Assembly: GCF_014650715.1 (NCBI RefSeq)
Contig: NZ_BMVM01000004.1
Coordinates: forward strand, 248,001-312,000
Direction of reading: 5' to 3'
DNA: 64,000 nt
DNA from: Streptomyces bluensis
GTDB lineage: Bacteria; Actinomycetota; Actinomycetes; Streptomycetales; Streptomycetaceae
Numbering within the stretch: position 1 is the stretch's first letter; each line of letters begins with the position of its first letter. The notes beneath the pieces were generated by a model. The model ran no database searches. It had not been told where the DNA came from and was given only the letters and a program-made list of their open reading frames with translations. Below are positions 26,264 through 38,038 of this stretch, piece after piece. The position numbers were made by a program, and so were the translations under genes.

Positions 26264-26521
26264 GTGGCCAACGACCCGGAGCATTCCGTGGTCCACGGTG
26301 AACTCGCAGAGTTACGCCGCCGCCTCGACGTGGCGCATGCCCGCGTGGAGGGAGGGATCACCCTGCTCAGTCACCAGACCGAGCAGACCGCCAAGGACGT
26401 CGACGACCTGAGCGCACGGCTCGTCGCCCTGGAGCACACCCGCTGGCCGCTGCCCGCGGTGGCGGCGCTCACGGCCGTGGGCGCGCTCGTCGTGACGATC
26501 TGGCAGGCTGTTGGCCGCTGA
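26264..26521 (+). CDS. Small coiled-coil protein with C-terminal membrane anchor
   Basis: An 85-aa protein starting at GTG behind AAAGGAG (8-nt spacing). The first 55 residues are charged and heptad-like (HGELAELRRRLDVAHARVEG to DDLSARLVALEH). The last 25 form one hydrophobic helix, so it should be a tail-anchored or type II membrane protein. It resembles small hypothetical proteins common in Streptomyces; no function is known to me. A mobile inverted-repeat element begins 30 bp after its stop. Confidence 0.65.
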   Translation: MANDPEHSVVHGELAELRRRLDVAHARVEGGITLLSHQTEQTAKDVDDLSARLVALEHTRWPLPAVAALTAVGALVVTIWQAVGR

Positions 26522-26551
26522 CTCGCCGGACGCCGTGGGGGAATCAGGGCA

Positions 26552-26793
26552 AGGCCCTGTCGTCAAACTCCCGTCGTCCGCCCGAAGGGCGGGCCTCGCG
26601 GCGTCAGGTGCGTGCTCTCGGCGTGCCGGGCGGAAGCCCTCGTACTGGATGTACTAGGGCTTTCGCCCGGTGCGGCGAGTGGGGGTACCTCCCACGCCCT
26701 CAAGGCAGTGGGGGAGCGTGCATGGCGTCGCGGGGCTGGGGGCACCTCCCACGCCCTTAAGGCAGTGGGGGAGGGAGTTTGACGACAGGGCCT
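26552..26793. mobile_element. MITE-like inverted-repeat element, copy 1
   Basis: A 242-bp segment with perfect 21-bp terminal inverted repeats (26552-26572, beginning AGGCCCTGTCGTC, and 26773-26793). It contains no ORF. Inside are two copies of a palindromic unit centred on CTTAAGG or CTCAAGG, and a hairpin around GTACTGGATGTAC. The flanks read CAAG on the left and CTAG on the right, compatible with insertion at a CTAG target. The same ends occur at 50339-50500. The right end overlaps the stop codon of the NUDIX gene. Confidence 0.75.
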
Positions 26794-27331
26794 AGGCGTC
26801 CTGTCCGAGCCTCAGATGGTGCAGGAGGAGCAGCGCGGCTGCCATGTTGGCGGCCGGGACCTCGCCGCGGGCGACCATGTCGGGGACGAGCTTCAGGGGA
26901 ACCCATTCCCGGCGGTCGGACTCGAAGTCGTCCACGGGGTGGCCGACGTACGTACCCTCGTCGGCCCAGAAGATGTGGTGCCGGGCGTCGGTGAGCCCGT
27001 TGGAGGGCTCGACGCTCATCAGGTGACGCAGGGGTCCCGGCCGCCAGCCGGTCTCCTCCTCCAGTTCGCGGGCCGCGGCCTCGGCGATGTCCTCGCCGTC
27101 CTCGACCACGCCCGCGGCGAGCTCCCATCCCCAGCTGTCGGTGATGAAGCGGTGCCGCCACAGCAGCAGCACCTCGTTCGCCTCGTTCACCACCGTCGCC
27201 ACGGCCACGGGCCGCAGCCGGATCAGGAAGTGATCGAGATGCCGCCCGTCCGGCAGCTCCACATCCGCGAGATTGACGCTGAACCAGCGGTTTTCATACA
27301 CAGTTTGTTCGTTCTGTTTCGTCCACTGCAC
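26792..27331 (-). CDS. NUDIX hydrolase
   Basis: A 179-aa NUDIX protein with a complete Nudix box: GVVEDGEDIAEAAARELEEE then TGW (G-x5-E-x7-RE-x-x-EE-x-G). The region after it (MSVEPSNGLTDARHHIFWA) resembles ADP-sugar and ADP-ribose pyrophosphatases, so a nucleoside-diphosphate-sugar substrate is plausible. The start is GTG at 27331 behind GAAGGTGG. Its TAG stop lies in the CTAG at the end of the MITE-like element, so the last residues may have been set by the insertion. It lies 172 bp downstream of an NsdA-type regulator on the same strand. Confidence 0.85.
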   Translation of the reverse strand: MQWTKQNEQTVYENRWFSVNLADVELPDGRHLDHFLIRLRPVAVATVVNEANEVLLLWRHRFITDSWGWELAAGVVEDGEDIAEAAARELEEETGWRPGPLRHLMSVEPSNGLTDARHHIFWADEGTYVGHPVDDFESDRREWVPLKLVPDMVARGEVPAANMAAALLLLHHLRLGQDA

Positions 27332-27503
27332 GGTTCTGCCACCTTCCGCCGAGTAAGTGGCAATATCGCAGCAGGAAAAGCCTGACAGCAGGCGCACAGT
27401 GAGCGCACGGCGACCCGCTCGCGGCACAGCGGAGTGCGCCGTGTTCCCGTACGTTCGGAGATCGGACGCACCGAGGGCAGTCCTCCTCGGTACGGCCTCC
27501 CGG

Positions 27504-28844
27504 CTAGAGCGGTACGCGCAGTGCCCCGTCGATGAGTTCGGCGGCCTCGGCCGTGCCCGCGCGGCCGCTGCGCACCAGGTGCTCGCGCACCGCCCGCAGT
27601 CTGTCACGCAGCCGCTGGGACTCCATCCCTCGCGCCGTCTCGGCCATTTCGACGGCGGTCGCCACCGCCTTGTCCGCATTGCCCTGCCGCAGCTCGATCT
27701 GACTGAGCATGGCGAGCCGGTGGACGCGCCCCCGGTCGTGCGCCGGCGTGCCCACCGCGGCGGTGGCGTGCTCGGCCGCGGCCGTCAGATCACCGAGGCT
27801 GAGCAGCGCCTCCGCCACCTGTACGTTGACCAGGCCCGGCTGGACATAGCCGGTCTCGTCCGGCTCGTGCCCGCGCCGGATACGCTCGGCGGCCTGCTCG
27901 GCACGCCGGATGCAGGACAGCGCGCTCGTACCGTCGCCGAGGTGCGCGTACGCCTTGGCCTGCATCGCGTACAGGTCCGAGGCGAGCGCCGGGGTGATGC
28001 GCTTGCCCGCGGCGCGCAGCGCGGCCTCCGCGAAGGCGACCGCCTGCCGGTACTCCTTCATGAACAGTGCCTGGTTCACGAGCAGCGCGATCACATACGC
28101 GCCGAGCCCCCGGTCCCCGCTGGCCTTCGCGAGCCGCAGCGCCTGGTGGAAGTAGCGCTGGGCGAGTCCGTGAGCGTCGGAGTCGTAGGCGCAGATACCG
28201 GCGACGGCCACCAGCCCGCCCGTGGCACGGTGGAGTTGGCGCCCCGTGGCATCGGTGTAGCTGCCCCGCAGCAGCGGCGCGGCCTCGGCGTTGAGGAAGC
28301 CGACGATGCGGGTGCGTGTCGCTATGCCGCCCGCCTTGCGGTACATCTGCTCGTAGTGGGTGCGGGCCGCGCGCAGCATCTCGATGTCGGCCATGCTGAC
28401 CTGCTGGCGGCCGCCGCGCGAGACGTCCACGTCCTCGGGCGGGTTCTCCCACTCCCACACGGGCATCACGGCGGGGGTTCCGGTGACGGCCGGGGCGCCG
28501 AGGATGTGCGGGCGCTGTTGTTCGTCGGAGCGCCACAGCGCGGTGGCGCGCTCCACGAAGCCGGAGAGCGACGAACCGTGGGAGCTGACCGGCTCTCCGG
28601 GGATGCCGAGACCGATGTCGTCGAGGGTGACGGTGCGGTGCAGCCGGGCGGCGAGCACCTCGCAGATCAGGTCCGGCACCTGTCCGCGCGGACGCTGCCC
28701 CTTCAACCACCGTGCCACGGCGGTGTGTTCGTACCTGAGCGCGAGACCGCGCGCCCTCCCTGCCTGGTTCACGTGCGCGGCGAGGCCCGCGTGGGAGACC
28801 CCGGCCTCGTCGAGGATCGAGTCGAGCAGCGTGTTGGGCTGCAT
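27504..28844 (-). CDS. NsdA/NsdB-family TPR regulator (core genome)
   Basis: A 446-aa protein with an N-terminal DNA-binding-like region (LLDSILDEAGVSHAGLAAHV to YEHTAVARWLKGQRP) and a long helical TPR-type repeat region. It shares layout with the cluster regulator at 2944-4302. The family includes NsdA, a Streptomyces negative regulator of differentiation and antibiotic production. It lies upstream of the NUDIX gene and near pheT. A perfect 8-3-8 inverted repeat lies 53 bp upstream of its start. Confidence 0.78.
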   Translation of the reverse strand: MQPNTLLDSILDEAGVSHAGLAAHVNQAGRARGLALRYEHTAVARWLKGQRPRGQVPDLICEVLAARLHRTVTLDDIGLGIPGEPVSSHGSSLSGFVERATALWRSDEQQRPHILGAPAVTGTPAVMPVWEWENPPEDVDVSRGGRQQVSMADIEMLRAARTHYEQMYRKAGGIATRTRIVGFLNAEAAPLLRGSYTDATGRQLHRATGGLVAVAGICAYDSDAHGLAQRYFHQALRLAKASGDRGLGAYVIALLVNQALFMKEYRQAVAFAEAALRAAGKRITPALASDLYAMQAKAYAHLGDGTSALSCIRRAEQAAERIRRGHEPDETGYVQPGLVNVQVAEALLSLGDLTAAAEHATAAVGTPAHDRGRVHRLAMLSQIELRQGNADKAVATAVEMAETARGMESQRLRDRLRAVREHLVRSGRAGTAEAAELIDGALRVPL

Positions 28845-28896
28845 GAGTGCCCTCCGGTGGCTCGGTACCGGCCGCTCAGCAGCGTAACGCCTTCCT

Positions 28897-28915
28897 GTTC
28901 ACACGGGGTGTGAAC
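28897..28915. promoter_or_regulatory. Candidate operator GTTCACACGGGGTGTGAAC
   Basis: Perfect 8-bp inverted repeat with a 3-nt centre, 53 bp upstream of the NsdA-family gene. Size and symmetry suit a dimeric repressor and may indicate autoregulation. A weaker relative (TTCACACACCGTGTG) occurs near 26138-26152. Confidence 0.5.
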
Positions 28916-29123
28916 CGAGTGCTCGCAGCCGGGCTGTGTGCGCGCTGTCGCGTAGGGTTTCGGACCGGTTGACTGAAATGCCTCGCAAGAGGCCGACCGG
29001 GCCGCCGGCTCCCCCTCCTACAGTGCGGTGGCCCGTTCCCACGCCGTCCGCCCGGCTGTCTGCCCGACACTCCGCGGCGGGGCGGGCGGCGTGCCGCTTG
29101 GCTCCGCCGGTTGAGCCGGGGAA

Positions 29124-30209
29124 CTACTGGTAGTTCGTCGGCCGCGGGTTCGTTGTGGCTGGTCGCGCCCCCGCGGCGGAGCCGCATGTGTCACTGTCCC
29201 GCGCCCCTGAAGGGGCGCGTCCGGCTTGGCGGTCGTTGCTCAGTACCACTACGGCTACGTCGTCCGCGGGCCTTCCGCCGGTGTGGCGCAGGAGCTGGGC
29301 GACCACGGCCCGCAGCACCGCGTGGGGCGTGACCGGGTCGGCGCGTACGGCCTCGGCGAGCACGGCGGGCAGGGGGAAGAACCTGCCCTGGCCGTCCCGC
29401 GCGTCCGTGACCCCGTCCGTGTGCAGGAACAACGCCTCGCCGGGCCGGAGCCGGCCGCAGTCGACGTACGGCAGTTCGGCGGGGAGGGGGAACGGCCCGA
29501 GTGGGGGCAGGGGTTCGGTGCCGGCGAGGGGTTGTGCGTGGCCCTCGCCGAGCAGGAAGGGCCAGGGGTGTCCGCAGTTGAGGGCACGCATCTCGCCGTC
29601 GCGCCGGATCTCCAGCAGCAGTACCGTCACGAACTCCTCGGCTGCCGGGCTGTCGGAGCCCGGTCCCGCGGTGGCCCGCTCGCGCAGGTGCCGGGCGAGG
29701 GCCCGCTCCAACCGCCGTAGCACACGGGCGAGTTCCACCTCGTCGTGCGCGGCCTCACGGAGGCAGCCGAGGACGGCGGCGACGGTTGCGGTGGCACCGA
29801 TGCCGTGCCCGCGGACGTCACCCATCACCACCCGTACGCCGTGCTCGGTGGCGATCACGTCGTACAGGTCGCCTCCGGCGGCGGCACTCCGGTCGGCGGA
29901 GAGGTGTGCGGCGGCGGTGCCCAGCCCGTCGATGCGCGCGGGCAGGGGCCTGAGCGGTGTGCCCCGTACGGCACCGGCGCCGTCGCGGGGCTGCCGCAGC
30001 CCCCGGAGCAGCATCTGCCCGGCGTGCAGCATCAGACCAGTACCGACCGCGAAGAACACGGCGCTGCCGACGATCCGGGCCCCGAGCCCGTGCTGCCGTG
30101 CCTGTGGGCAGGGGCTGGTGTGGCGGGCCCCGCGAGCGAGAGCGGCCCGCAGCCGGTGGGCCATCCGGAGCACTTCCCCACGGGGAGCCCCAGCCTTGGT
30201 ACGCGACAT
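29124..30209 (-). CDS. Membrane-associated SpoIIE-type PP2C phosphatase
   Basis: A 361-aa protein with one hydrophobic segment (about residues 45-68) and a PP2C/SpoIIE domain with AAGGDLYDV, GDVRGHGIGA, LNCGHPWP and FLHTDGVTDARDGQG. The C-terminal metal Asp is in PADDVAVVVL. Such phosphatases usually dephosphorylate anti-sigma-factor antagonists in partner-switching systems; no partner gene is adjacent. The last ~30 residues (from GRAPSGARDSD) are encoded by a common Streptomyces interspersed repeat, so the tail is probably not functional sequence. Confidence 0.82.
   Translation of the reverse strand: MSRTKAGAPRGEVLRMAHRLRAALARGARHTSPCPQARQHGLGARIVGSAVFFAVGTGLMLHAGQMLLRGLRQPRDGAGAVRGTPLRPLPARIDGLGTAAAHLSADRSAAAGGDLYDVIATEHGVRVVMGDVRGHGIGATATVAAVLGCLREAAHDEVELARVLRRLERALARHLRERATAGPGSDSPAAEEFVTVLLLEIRRDGEMRALNCGHPWPFLLGEGHAQPLAGTEPLPPLGPFPLPAELPYVDCGRLRPGEALFLHTDGVTDARDGQGRFFPLPAVLAEAVRADPVTPHAVLRAVVAQLLRHTGGRPADDVAVVVLSNDRQAGRAPSGARDSDTCGSAAGARPATTNPRPTNYQ
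29133..29222. repeat. Streptomyces interspersed GC-rich repeat forming the phosphatase C-terminus
   Basis: Read on the minus strand, the segment contains CGCGCCCCTTCAGGGGCGCG, then a GCGGCTCCGCCGC core and GCGCGACCAGCCAC. This is the widespread Streptomyces intergenic repeat normally found downstream of genes as a terminator-like element. Here it lies inside the reading frame of the phosphatase. Confidence 0.6.
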
Positions 30210-30349
30210 GCCGATGGCCCCCCATCAGGCCCTGAAACAGCACACAGACGGCCTCGGAGGGCCGGTCCGATTCTGACTGCCTCATGCCCGGATCAGGCCG
30301 GATCACCCCAACTTGTCACCCGAATGAGTGAGGTGACGGGTGGGAGTCC

Positions 30350-30402
30350 GGGGGCGCTGTGGGCCGACCACGACAAAGCCGCGGCCGGCCCACAGCGCCC
30401 CC
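30350..30402. terminator. Terminator of the pheS-pheT operon
   Basis: A perfect 16-bp stem (30350-30365 with 30387-30402) starts 8 nt past the pheT stop on the minus strand. It also separates pheT from the phosphatase gene. Confidence 0.85.
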
Positions 30403-30410
30403 AACGGCGA

Positions 30411-32923
30411 CTAGCCTCGCAGAACAGCCCCCGTACGCTCGCCCGCCAGGGCAACCGCGGCGTCACGGGCCGCGGACGCCTCATCCACGGTCAGCGTCCG
30501 GTCCCCGGCCCTGAAGCGGAGCGCATACGCCAGGGACTTCCGCCCCTGGCCGAGCTGCTCGGCGTTCTCGTAGACGTCGAACAGCCGGATGGACTCCAGC
30601 AGTTCACCGGCACCCTCGTGCAGCGCGGCCTCGACGTCCGCCGCCGGCACGGACTCGTCGACGACCAGGGCGACGTCCTGCGTGGCGACCGGGAACGTGG
30701 AGATGCCCGGTGCCTGCGGGGTGCCGTCGCTCGCCTGCTCCAGCGCGTCCAGGTCGAGCTCCATCGCCGAGGTGCGCGCGGGCAGGCCCAGGGCCTTCAC
30801 CACGCGCGGGTGCAGCTCGCCGGCGTGGCCCACGACCCGCTCCGTGCCGTCGACGGTGATGACCAGCTCGGCGCAGCGGCCGGGGTGCCACGGTCCGTAC
30901 TGGCCCTTGCGGACGGTCAGTTCGGCGCCGGTCTCCCGGGCGACGGTCCGGGCGGCCTCGACCGCGTCGGCCCAGTCGGCCGGACGGCCCTTGCCCCACC
31001 AGCCGGCCTGCTCGCGGGCGCCCGCGAGAACGGCGGCGACGTGGCGCGGCTGCTCGGGCAGCGCGGCACCCAGCGACGCGATCTCCTCGCCGGTCGGACG
31101 GCGGTCGACGGGCAGCGCCGCGGCGACGTGCTGCTCCGCGCGCGGGTGGAAGACCAGGCCGGTCTCGAACAGGGCCAGGTCGTGCGAGCCCCGCCCGTCG
31201 TTGCGCCGCAGCGCGCCGAGCAGGCCCGGCAGCAGCGACGTACGCAGCGCCGGCTCCTCGTCGTTCAGCGGGTTGACGAGCCTGACGACGCGGCGGGCCG
31301 GGTCGGCGGCGTCCAGACCGAGCTGGTCGAAGACCTGCTCGCCGATGAACGGGTAGTTCGGCGCCTCGACGTACCCGGCACCGGCCAGGGCCCGGCCGAC
31401 GCGGCGGTGCAGCCGCTGCCGGTGGGTCAGCCCGCGGCCCGAGGGCAGCCTGGGCAGCGTGGAGGGCAGGTTCTCGTAGCCCTCCAGACGGATGACCTCT
31501 TCGGCCAGGTCGTTCGGGTCGGTGAGGTCGGGTCGCCAGGACGGCACGGTGACGATCAGCTCGTCCTGCCCGTACACGTCGCAGCCGACGTCCTGGAGGC
31601 GGCGTACGACGGTCTCGCGGCCGTAGACGACGCCCGCGACCCTGTCGGGGTGGTCGGCCGGGATCGTGATCGTGCGCGGCGCGGACGGCGCGACGACCTC
31701 GGTGACGCCGCCGTCCGCGGTGCCGCCGGCGAGCAGCACCAGCAGGTCGACCGTGCGCTGGGCGGCGGCGGCCGCGGCGAGCGGGTCGACGCCGCGCTCG
31801 AAGCGGCGGGACGCCTCCGACGACAGCTTGTGCCGGCGGGCCGTGCGGGCGATCGAGACCTGGTCGAAGTGGGCGGCCTCGATGACGATCTCGGTGGACG
31901 CGTTCTCCACATCGTGGTGGTCGGCGATCTCGGTGTTGGCGCCGCCCATGACGCCCGCGAGCCCGATGGGGCCGCGCTCGTCGGTGATCACCAGGTCCTC
32001 GGCGTGCAGGGTGCGCGCGACGCCGTCGAGGGTGGTGAGCTTCTCGCCCTCCTCGGCCCGGCGCACGCCGATCGTGCCCTGGACGAGCCCCCGGTCGTAG
32101 GCGTGCAGCGGCTGGCCGAGCTCCATCATCACGTAGTTGGTGATGTCGACGGCGAGCGAGATCGGGCGCATGCCGACCTTCTGCAGACGGCGCTTGAGCC
32201 AGATCGGGGAGCGCGCCTCCGGGTCGAGTCCGGTGACGGTGCGGGCGGTGAAGCGGTCGCAGCCGACGGGGTCGGAGACCTCGACGGGGTAGCCGAACGC
32301 GTTCGGCCCGGGCACGTCGAGCAGCGCCGGGTCGCGCAGCGGCAGACCGTAGGCGGTGGCGGTCTCGCGGGCGACACCGCGGATGGACAGGCAGTCGCCG
32401 CGGTTGGCGGTGACGGCGATGTCCAGGACCTCGTCGACCAGCTGGAGCAGTTCGACGGCGTCCTTGCCGACCTCGGTCTCCGGCGGCAGCACGATGATGC
32501 CCTTGGTGCCGTCGTCGCCCATGCCCAGCTCGTCACTGGAGCAGATCATGCCGTGCGAGTTCCGGCCGTACGTCTTGCGGGCGGAGATCGCGAAGCCGCC
32601 GGGCAGCACGGCGCCCGGCAGGACCACGACGACCTTGTCGCCGACGGCGAAGTTGCGGGCGCCGCAGACGATCTCCTGCGGCTCGCCCGTACCGTTGGCG
32701 GTGCCGACGTCGACGGTGCAGAAGCGGATCGGCTTCTTGAAGCCCTCCAGCTCCTCGATGGTCAGCACCTGACCGACGACGAGCGGTCCCTTGAGGTCGG
32801 CGCCGAGGTGTTCGACGGTCTCGACCTCCAGACCGGCCGAAATGAGCTTGGCCTGGACGTCACGGCCGGTTTCGGTCGCCGGCAGGTCGACGTACTCCCG
32901 CAGCCAGGAAAGCGGGACCCGCA

Positions 32924-32924
<1 letters not shown>
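30411..32924 (-). CDS. pheT: Phenylalanine-tRNA ligase beta subunit
   Basis: An 837-aa beta subunit of the alpha2-beta2 enzyme that charges tRNA-Phe. It begins [16 protein letters not shown], carries the N-terminal EMAP-type tRNA-binding domain (about 40-150), then B3/B4 editing and B5 domains and the catalytic-like core, and ends in the anticodon-binding FDX-ACB domain ([17 protein letters not shown] onwards). Full length. Its ATG overlaps the pheS stop by one base (TGATG), so the subunits are translationally coupled. Confidence 0.97.
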
Positions 32925-35328
<2,404 letters not shown>

Positions 35329-35355
35329 CCCCGAACCCCACCTCTCGTCTTGCAT

Positions 35356-35404
35356 GGGGCTCCCCCCTGCTTCGAGCGCAGCCGAGAGCTCGGGGAGAGG
35401 GCCC
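35356..35404. repeat. Streptomyces palindromic interspersed repeat
   Basis: GGGGCTCCCCCCTGCTTCGA then CGCAGCCGAGAGCTCGGGG is the familiar imperfect palindromic repeat scattered between Streptomyces genes. It sits between the rRNA methylase stop and the kinase start and may act as a terminator for the methylase. Confidence 0.5.
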
Positions 35405-35420
35405 CGAGCCCGCCACCCTA

Positions 35421-36278
35421 CTAGCCGAGTGTGACGGAACGGCACCCGCCGGAGGCGCGCTGTGCACGGGCGGACGCGTAGAGACATACGGCGGCGGCGG
35501 TCGCGAGGTTCAGACTTTCGGCCATTCCGTGGAGGGGAACGCGCACGACGGCATCGGCCAGCGCACGCGTCTCCTGGGGAAGCCCCCACGCCTCGTTGCC
35601 GAACACCCAGGCGGTGGGCCCGCCCATGGTTCCCTTGTCCAGCTCGTCGTCGAGGTCGTCGTCCCCCGCCCCGTCGGCGGCGAGAACGCGCACACCGGCA
35701 CCCTTGAGCCCGGCCACGGCCTCCTCGACGGGCACGCCGACGGCGACGGGCAGGTGGAAGAGGGAGCCCACGGAGGCCCGCACGGCCTTGGGGTTGTAGA
35801 GATCGACGGACGCGTCGGTGAGGACGACCGCCTCGGCCCCGGCCGCGTCGGCGCATCGCAGTACGGTGCCGGCGTTTCCGGGGTCCCGCACATGGGCGAG
35901 TACGGCGACGAGCTTGGGGCGGGCCTTGAGTACGTCCTCGAAGGGCGTGTCGAGGAAGCGGCACACCCCCACCAGTCCTTGCGGGGTCACTGTGGTGGAG
36001 ATGTCGGCGATCACGTCCTCGGACGCCAGGTGCACCCGGGCTCCGGCTGTGCGTGCCTCTCCCACGATGTCGGCGTGGCGCTCCGCGGCCTCGACGGTGA
36101 CGAACAGCTCGACGAGTGCGGGCGTCCCGTCGACCCGGTGCCCGGCCGCCTCCCGCACGGCCTGCGGCCCCTCCGCGAGGAACAGCCGCTCCTTGCCTCG
36201 GAAGTTCCGCTTGGCGAGGCGCCGCGCGGCGGACACACGAGCGGAGCGCGGGGAGATCAGCTCGGGGGCGGGGGGCAT
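35421..36278 (-). CDS. SpoU/TrmH-family RNA 2'-O-methyltransferase
   Basis: A 285-aa methyltransferase that uses S-adenosylmethionine to methylate ribose in rRNA or tRNA. It has an N-terminal substrate-binding region (NFRGKERLFLAEGPQAVREA) and a C-terminal knotted SPOUT domain with VRDPGNAGTVLR, WVFGNEAWGLP and VRVPLHGMAESLNLATAA, the three SpoU motifs. ATG 36278 follows AAAGGTG; a longer frame is Pro-rich and unsupported. It follows the infC-rpmI-rplT operon with a terminator between. Confidence 0.93.
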   Translation of the reverse strand: MPPAPELISPRSARVSAARRLAKRNFRGKERLFLAEGPQAVREAAGHRVDGTPALVELFVTVEAAERHADIVGEARTAGARVHLASEDVIADISTTVTPQGLVGVCRFLDTPFEDVLKARPKLVAVLAHVRDPGNAGTVLRCADAAGAEAVVLTDASVDLYNPKAVRASVGSLFHLPVAVGVPVEEAVAGLKGAGVRVLAADGAGDDDLDDELDKGTMGGPTAWVFGNEAWGLPQETRALADAVVRVPLHGMAESLNLATAAAVCLYASARAQRASGGCRSVTLG

Positions 36279-36406
36279 GGGGGCACCTTTGGGAGTCCGT
36301 GGGAATTCAGCCCCTCCGGTTCTTGAGGAGCGGGGTCCGGGGCGGAGGTCCGGGAGGGGGCGGGCAGGGGTGGCGGGGGCGGGAGAAACCGGTGCCGGAC
36401 GCACTC

Positions 36407-36438
36407 GGACCCGCAGGCGGTGGGTGGCCTGCGGGTCC
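36407..36438. terminator. Terminator of the infC-rpmI-rplT operon
   Basis: A perfect 12-bp stem (36407-36418 with 36427-36438) lies 48 nt past the rplT stop on the minus strand and before the rRNA methylase start. Confidence 0.75.
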
Positions 36439-36485
36439 GGGTCACGTCACGTACGCGGCCGAAGCCGGCGCGGCGTCACGCAGTG

Positions 36486-36869
36486 TCACGCCGCCTTCGG
36501 CGCGTTGACGTCGCTCGGCAGCGCCTTCTGCGCGACCTCGACGAGCGCGGCGAACGCACCGGCGTCGTTGACGGCCAGCTCGGCCAGGATCTTGCGGTCG
36601 ACCTCGACGTTCGCGGCCTTCAGACCCTGGATGAAGCGGTTGTACGTGATGCCGTTGGCGCGGGCAGCGGCGTTGATGCGCTGGATCCACAGCTGACGGA
36701 AGTCGCCCTTGCGCTTCTTACGGTCGTTGTAGTTGTAGACCAGCGAGTGGGTGACCTGCTCCTTGGCCTTGCGGTACAGGCGCGAACGCTGACCGCGGTA
36801 GCCGGAGGCCTGCTCCAGGATCGCCCGGCGCTTCTTGTGGGCGTTGACTGCCCGCTTGACGCGTGCCAC
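36486..36869 (-). CDS. rplT: 50S ribosomal protein L20
   Basis: A 127-aa protein beginning [18 protein letters not shown], with [17 protein letters not shown] and [14 protein letters not shown], clearly L20, which binds 23S rRNA early in assembly. The GTG start follows AAGGAG with 8-nt spacing. It is third in the infC-rpmI-rplT operon. In several bacteria L20 represses this operon; no matching site was identified here. Confidence 0.98.
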   Translation of the reverse strand: MARVKRAVNAHKKRRAILEQASGYRGQRSRLYRKAKEQVTHSLVYNYNDRKKRKGDFRQLWIQRINAAARANGITYNRFIQGLKAANVEVDRKILAELAVNDAGAFAALVEVAQKALPSDVNAPKAA

Positions 36870-36986
36870 TTCTCTAACTCCTTGTAGCGGGGCCGCGGTG
36901 GTCCTCACGCGGCCCGGAAACGAATGGGTCCCGGTCTCTCGGTGACTGCGGGCGCCGGACGCCGTCGGGCGTCAGGCGCACCCGCC

Positions 36987-37181
36987 TCACTTGCCGAGAA
37001 GCTTCTTGATCTTCTTGGCGTCGCCCGGGGCCATCTCGGCGTTGCCGGTGAGGCGACGCGTCACGCGGGACGACTTGTGTTCGAGCAGGTGGCGCTTGCC
37101 GGCGCGCTCACGGAGCACCTTGCCCGAGCCGGTGACCTTGAAGCGCTTGCTGGAACCGCTGTGCGACTTGTTCTTCGGCAT
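36987..37181 (-). CDS. rpmI: 50S ribosomal protein L35
   Basis: A 64-aa protein, [20 protein letters not shown] onward, ending KKIKKLLGK. Length and sequence are standard for L35. It lies between infC and rplT on the minus strand, 117 bp before rplT. Confidence 0.98.
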   Translation of the reverse strand: MPKNKSHSGSSKRFKVTGSGKVLRERAGKRHLLEHKSSRVTRRLTGNAEMAPGDAKKIKKLLGK

Positions 37182-37313
37182 AGCGCCGTTCTCTCCTCGT
37201 CATGGCGCTCCGGTGCCCGGTCGTGAAACCGGGCACGGTGGAACGTCCTGTCTATCGGTTGACATCCCTGGACTGTCGTCCCGGGGAATCCCTGGGACTC
37301 ACGTCCCGCGGAA

Positions 37314-37952
37314 TCACGCCTCTGCGGGCTCCTCGGCAGGTACCTCGGCATCGGAGGCGTTCTGCGAGCGGCCTGGGTTGGCCTTCGCTTCCGCCTTGCG
37401 GGCCGCCTGCGCCTCACGGGCCTCGGCCATCGCCTCGGTCTTCTTCTTGTGCGGACCGAGAACCATGATCATGTTGCGGCCGTCCTGCTTCGGGTTCGAC
37501 TCGACGAACCCGAGGTCCTGGACGTCCTCCGCGAGACGCTGCAGCAGTCGGTAGCCCAACTCGGGCCGGGACTGCTCGCGACCACGGAACATGATCGTGA
37601 TCTTGACCTTGTCGCCCTGCTTGAGGAACCGGACGACGTGACCCTTCTTGGTGTCGTAGTCGTGCGGGTCGATCTTCGGCCGGAGCTTCATCTCCTTGAT
37701 GACCGTGTGCGCCTGGTTCTTGCGCGCTTCACGGGCCTTCATGGCCGACTCGTACTTGAACTTCCCGTAGTCCATGAGCTTGCACACGGGCGGACGGGCG
37801 TTCGCCGCGACCTCGACCAGGTCCAGGTCGTACTCCTGCGCAAGCTCCAGTGCCTTGGCCAGCGGGACAATGCCCACCTGCTCGCCACTGGGACCGACAA
37901 GTCGCACCTCGGGAACGCGAATCCGGTCGTTGATGCGGGGCTCGGCGCTGAT
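37314..37952 (-). CDS. infC: Translation initiation factor IF-3, probable ATC start
   Basis: A 212-aa IF-3 that binds the 30S subunit and monitors start codon and tRNA. The N-domain has [14 protein letters not shown] and [15 protein letters not shown], the C-domain [12 protein letters not shown] and [14 protein letters not shown], followed by an Ala/Glu-rich actinobacterial tail. The start is set at ATC (37952-37950) because GAGGAGG lies at ideal distance just before it. The only alternative, GTG at 37976, would translate that ribosome site as YRGGS. Non-AUG starts are established for infC in other bacteria, where IF-3 represses its own synthesis. Confidence 0.93.
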   Translation of the reverse strand: MSAEPRINDRIRVPEVRLVGPSGEQVGIVPLAKALELAQEYDLDLVEVAANARPPVCKLMDYGKFKYESAMKAREARKNQAHTVIKEMKLRPKIDPHDYDTKKGHVVRFLKQGDKVKITIMFRGREQSRPELGYRLLQRLAEDVQDLGFVESNPKQDGRNMIMVLGPHKKKTEAMAEAREAQAARKAEAKANPGRSQNASDAEVPAEEPAEA

Positions 37953-38038
37953 GGATCCTCCTCGGTAGCACCCCACGACGGTCTGGCGGACCGCCGTGTA
38001 TGTCTGGTTGACATAGGGACCAACCATCACGGCGCATG

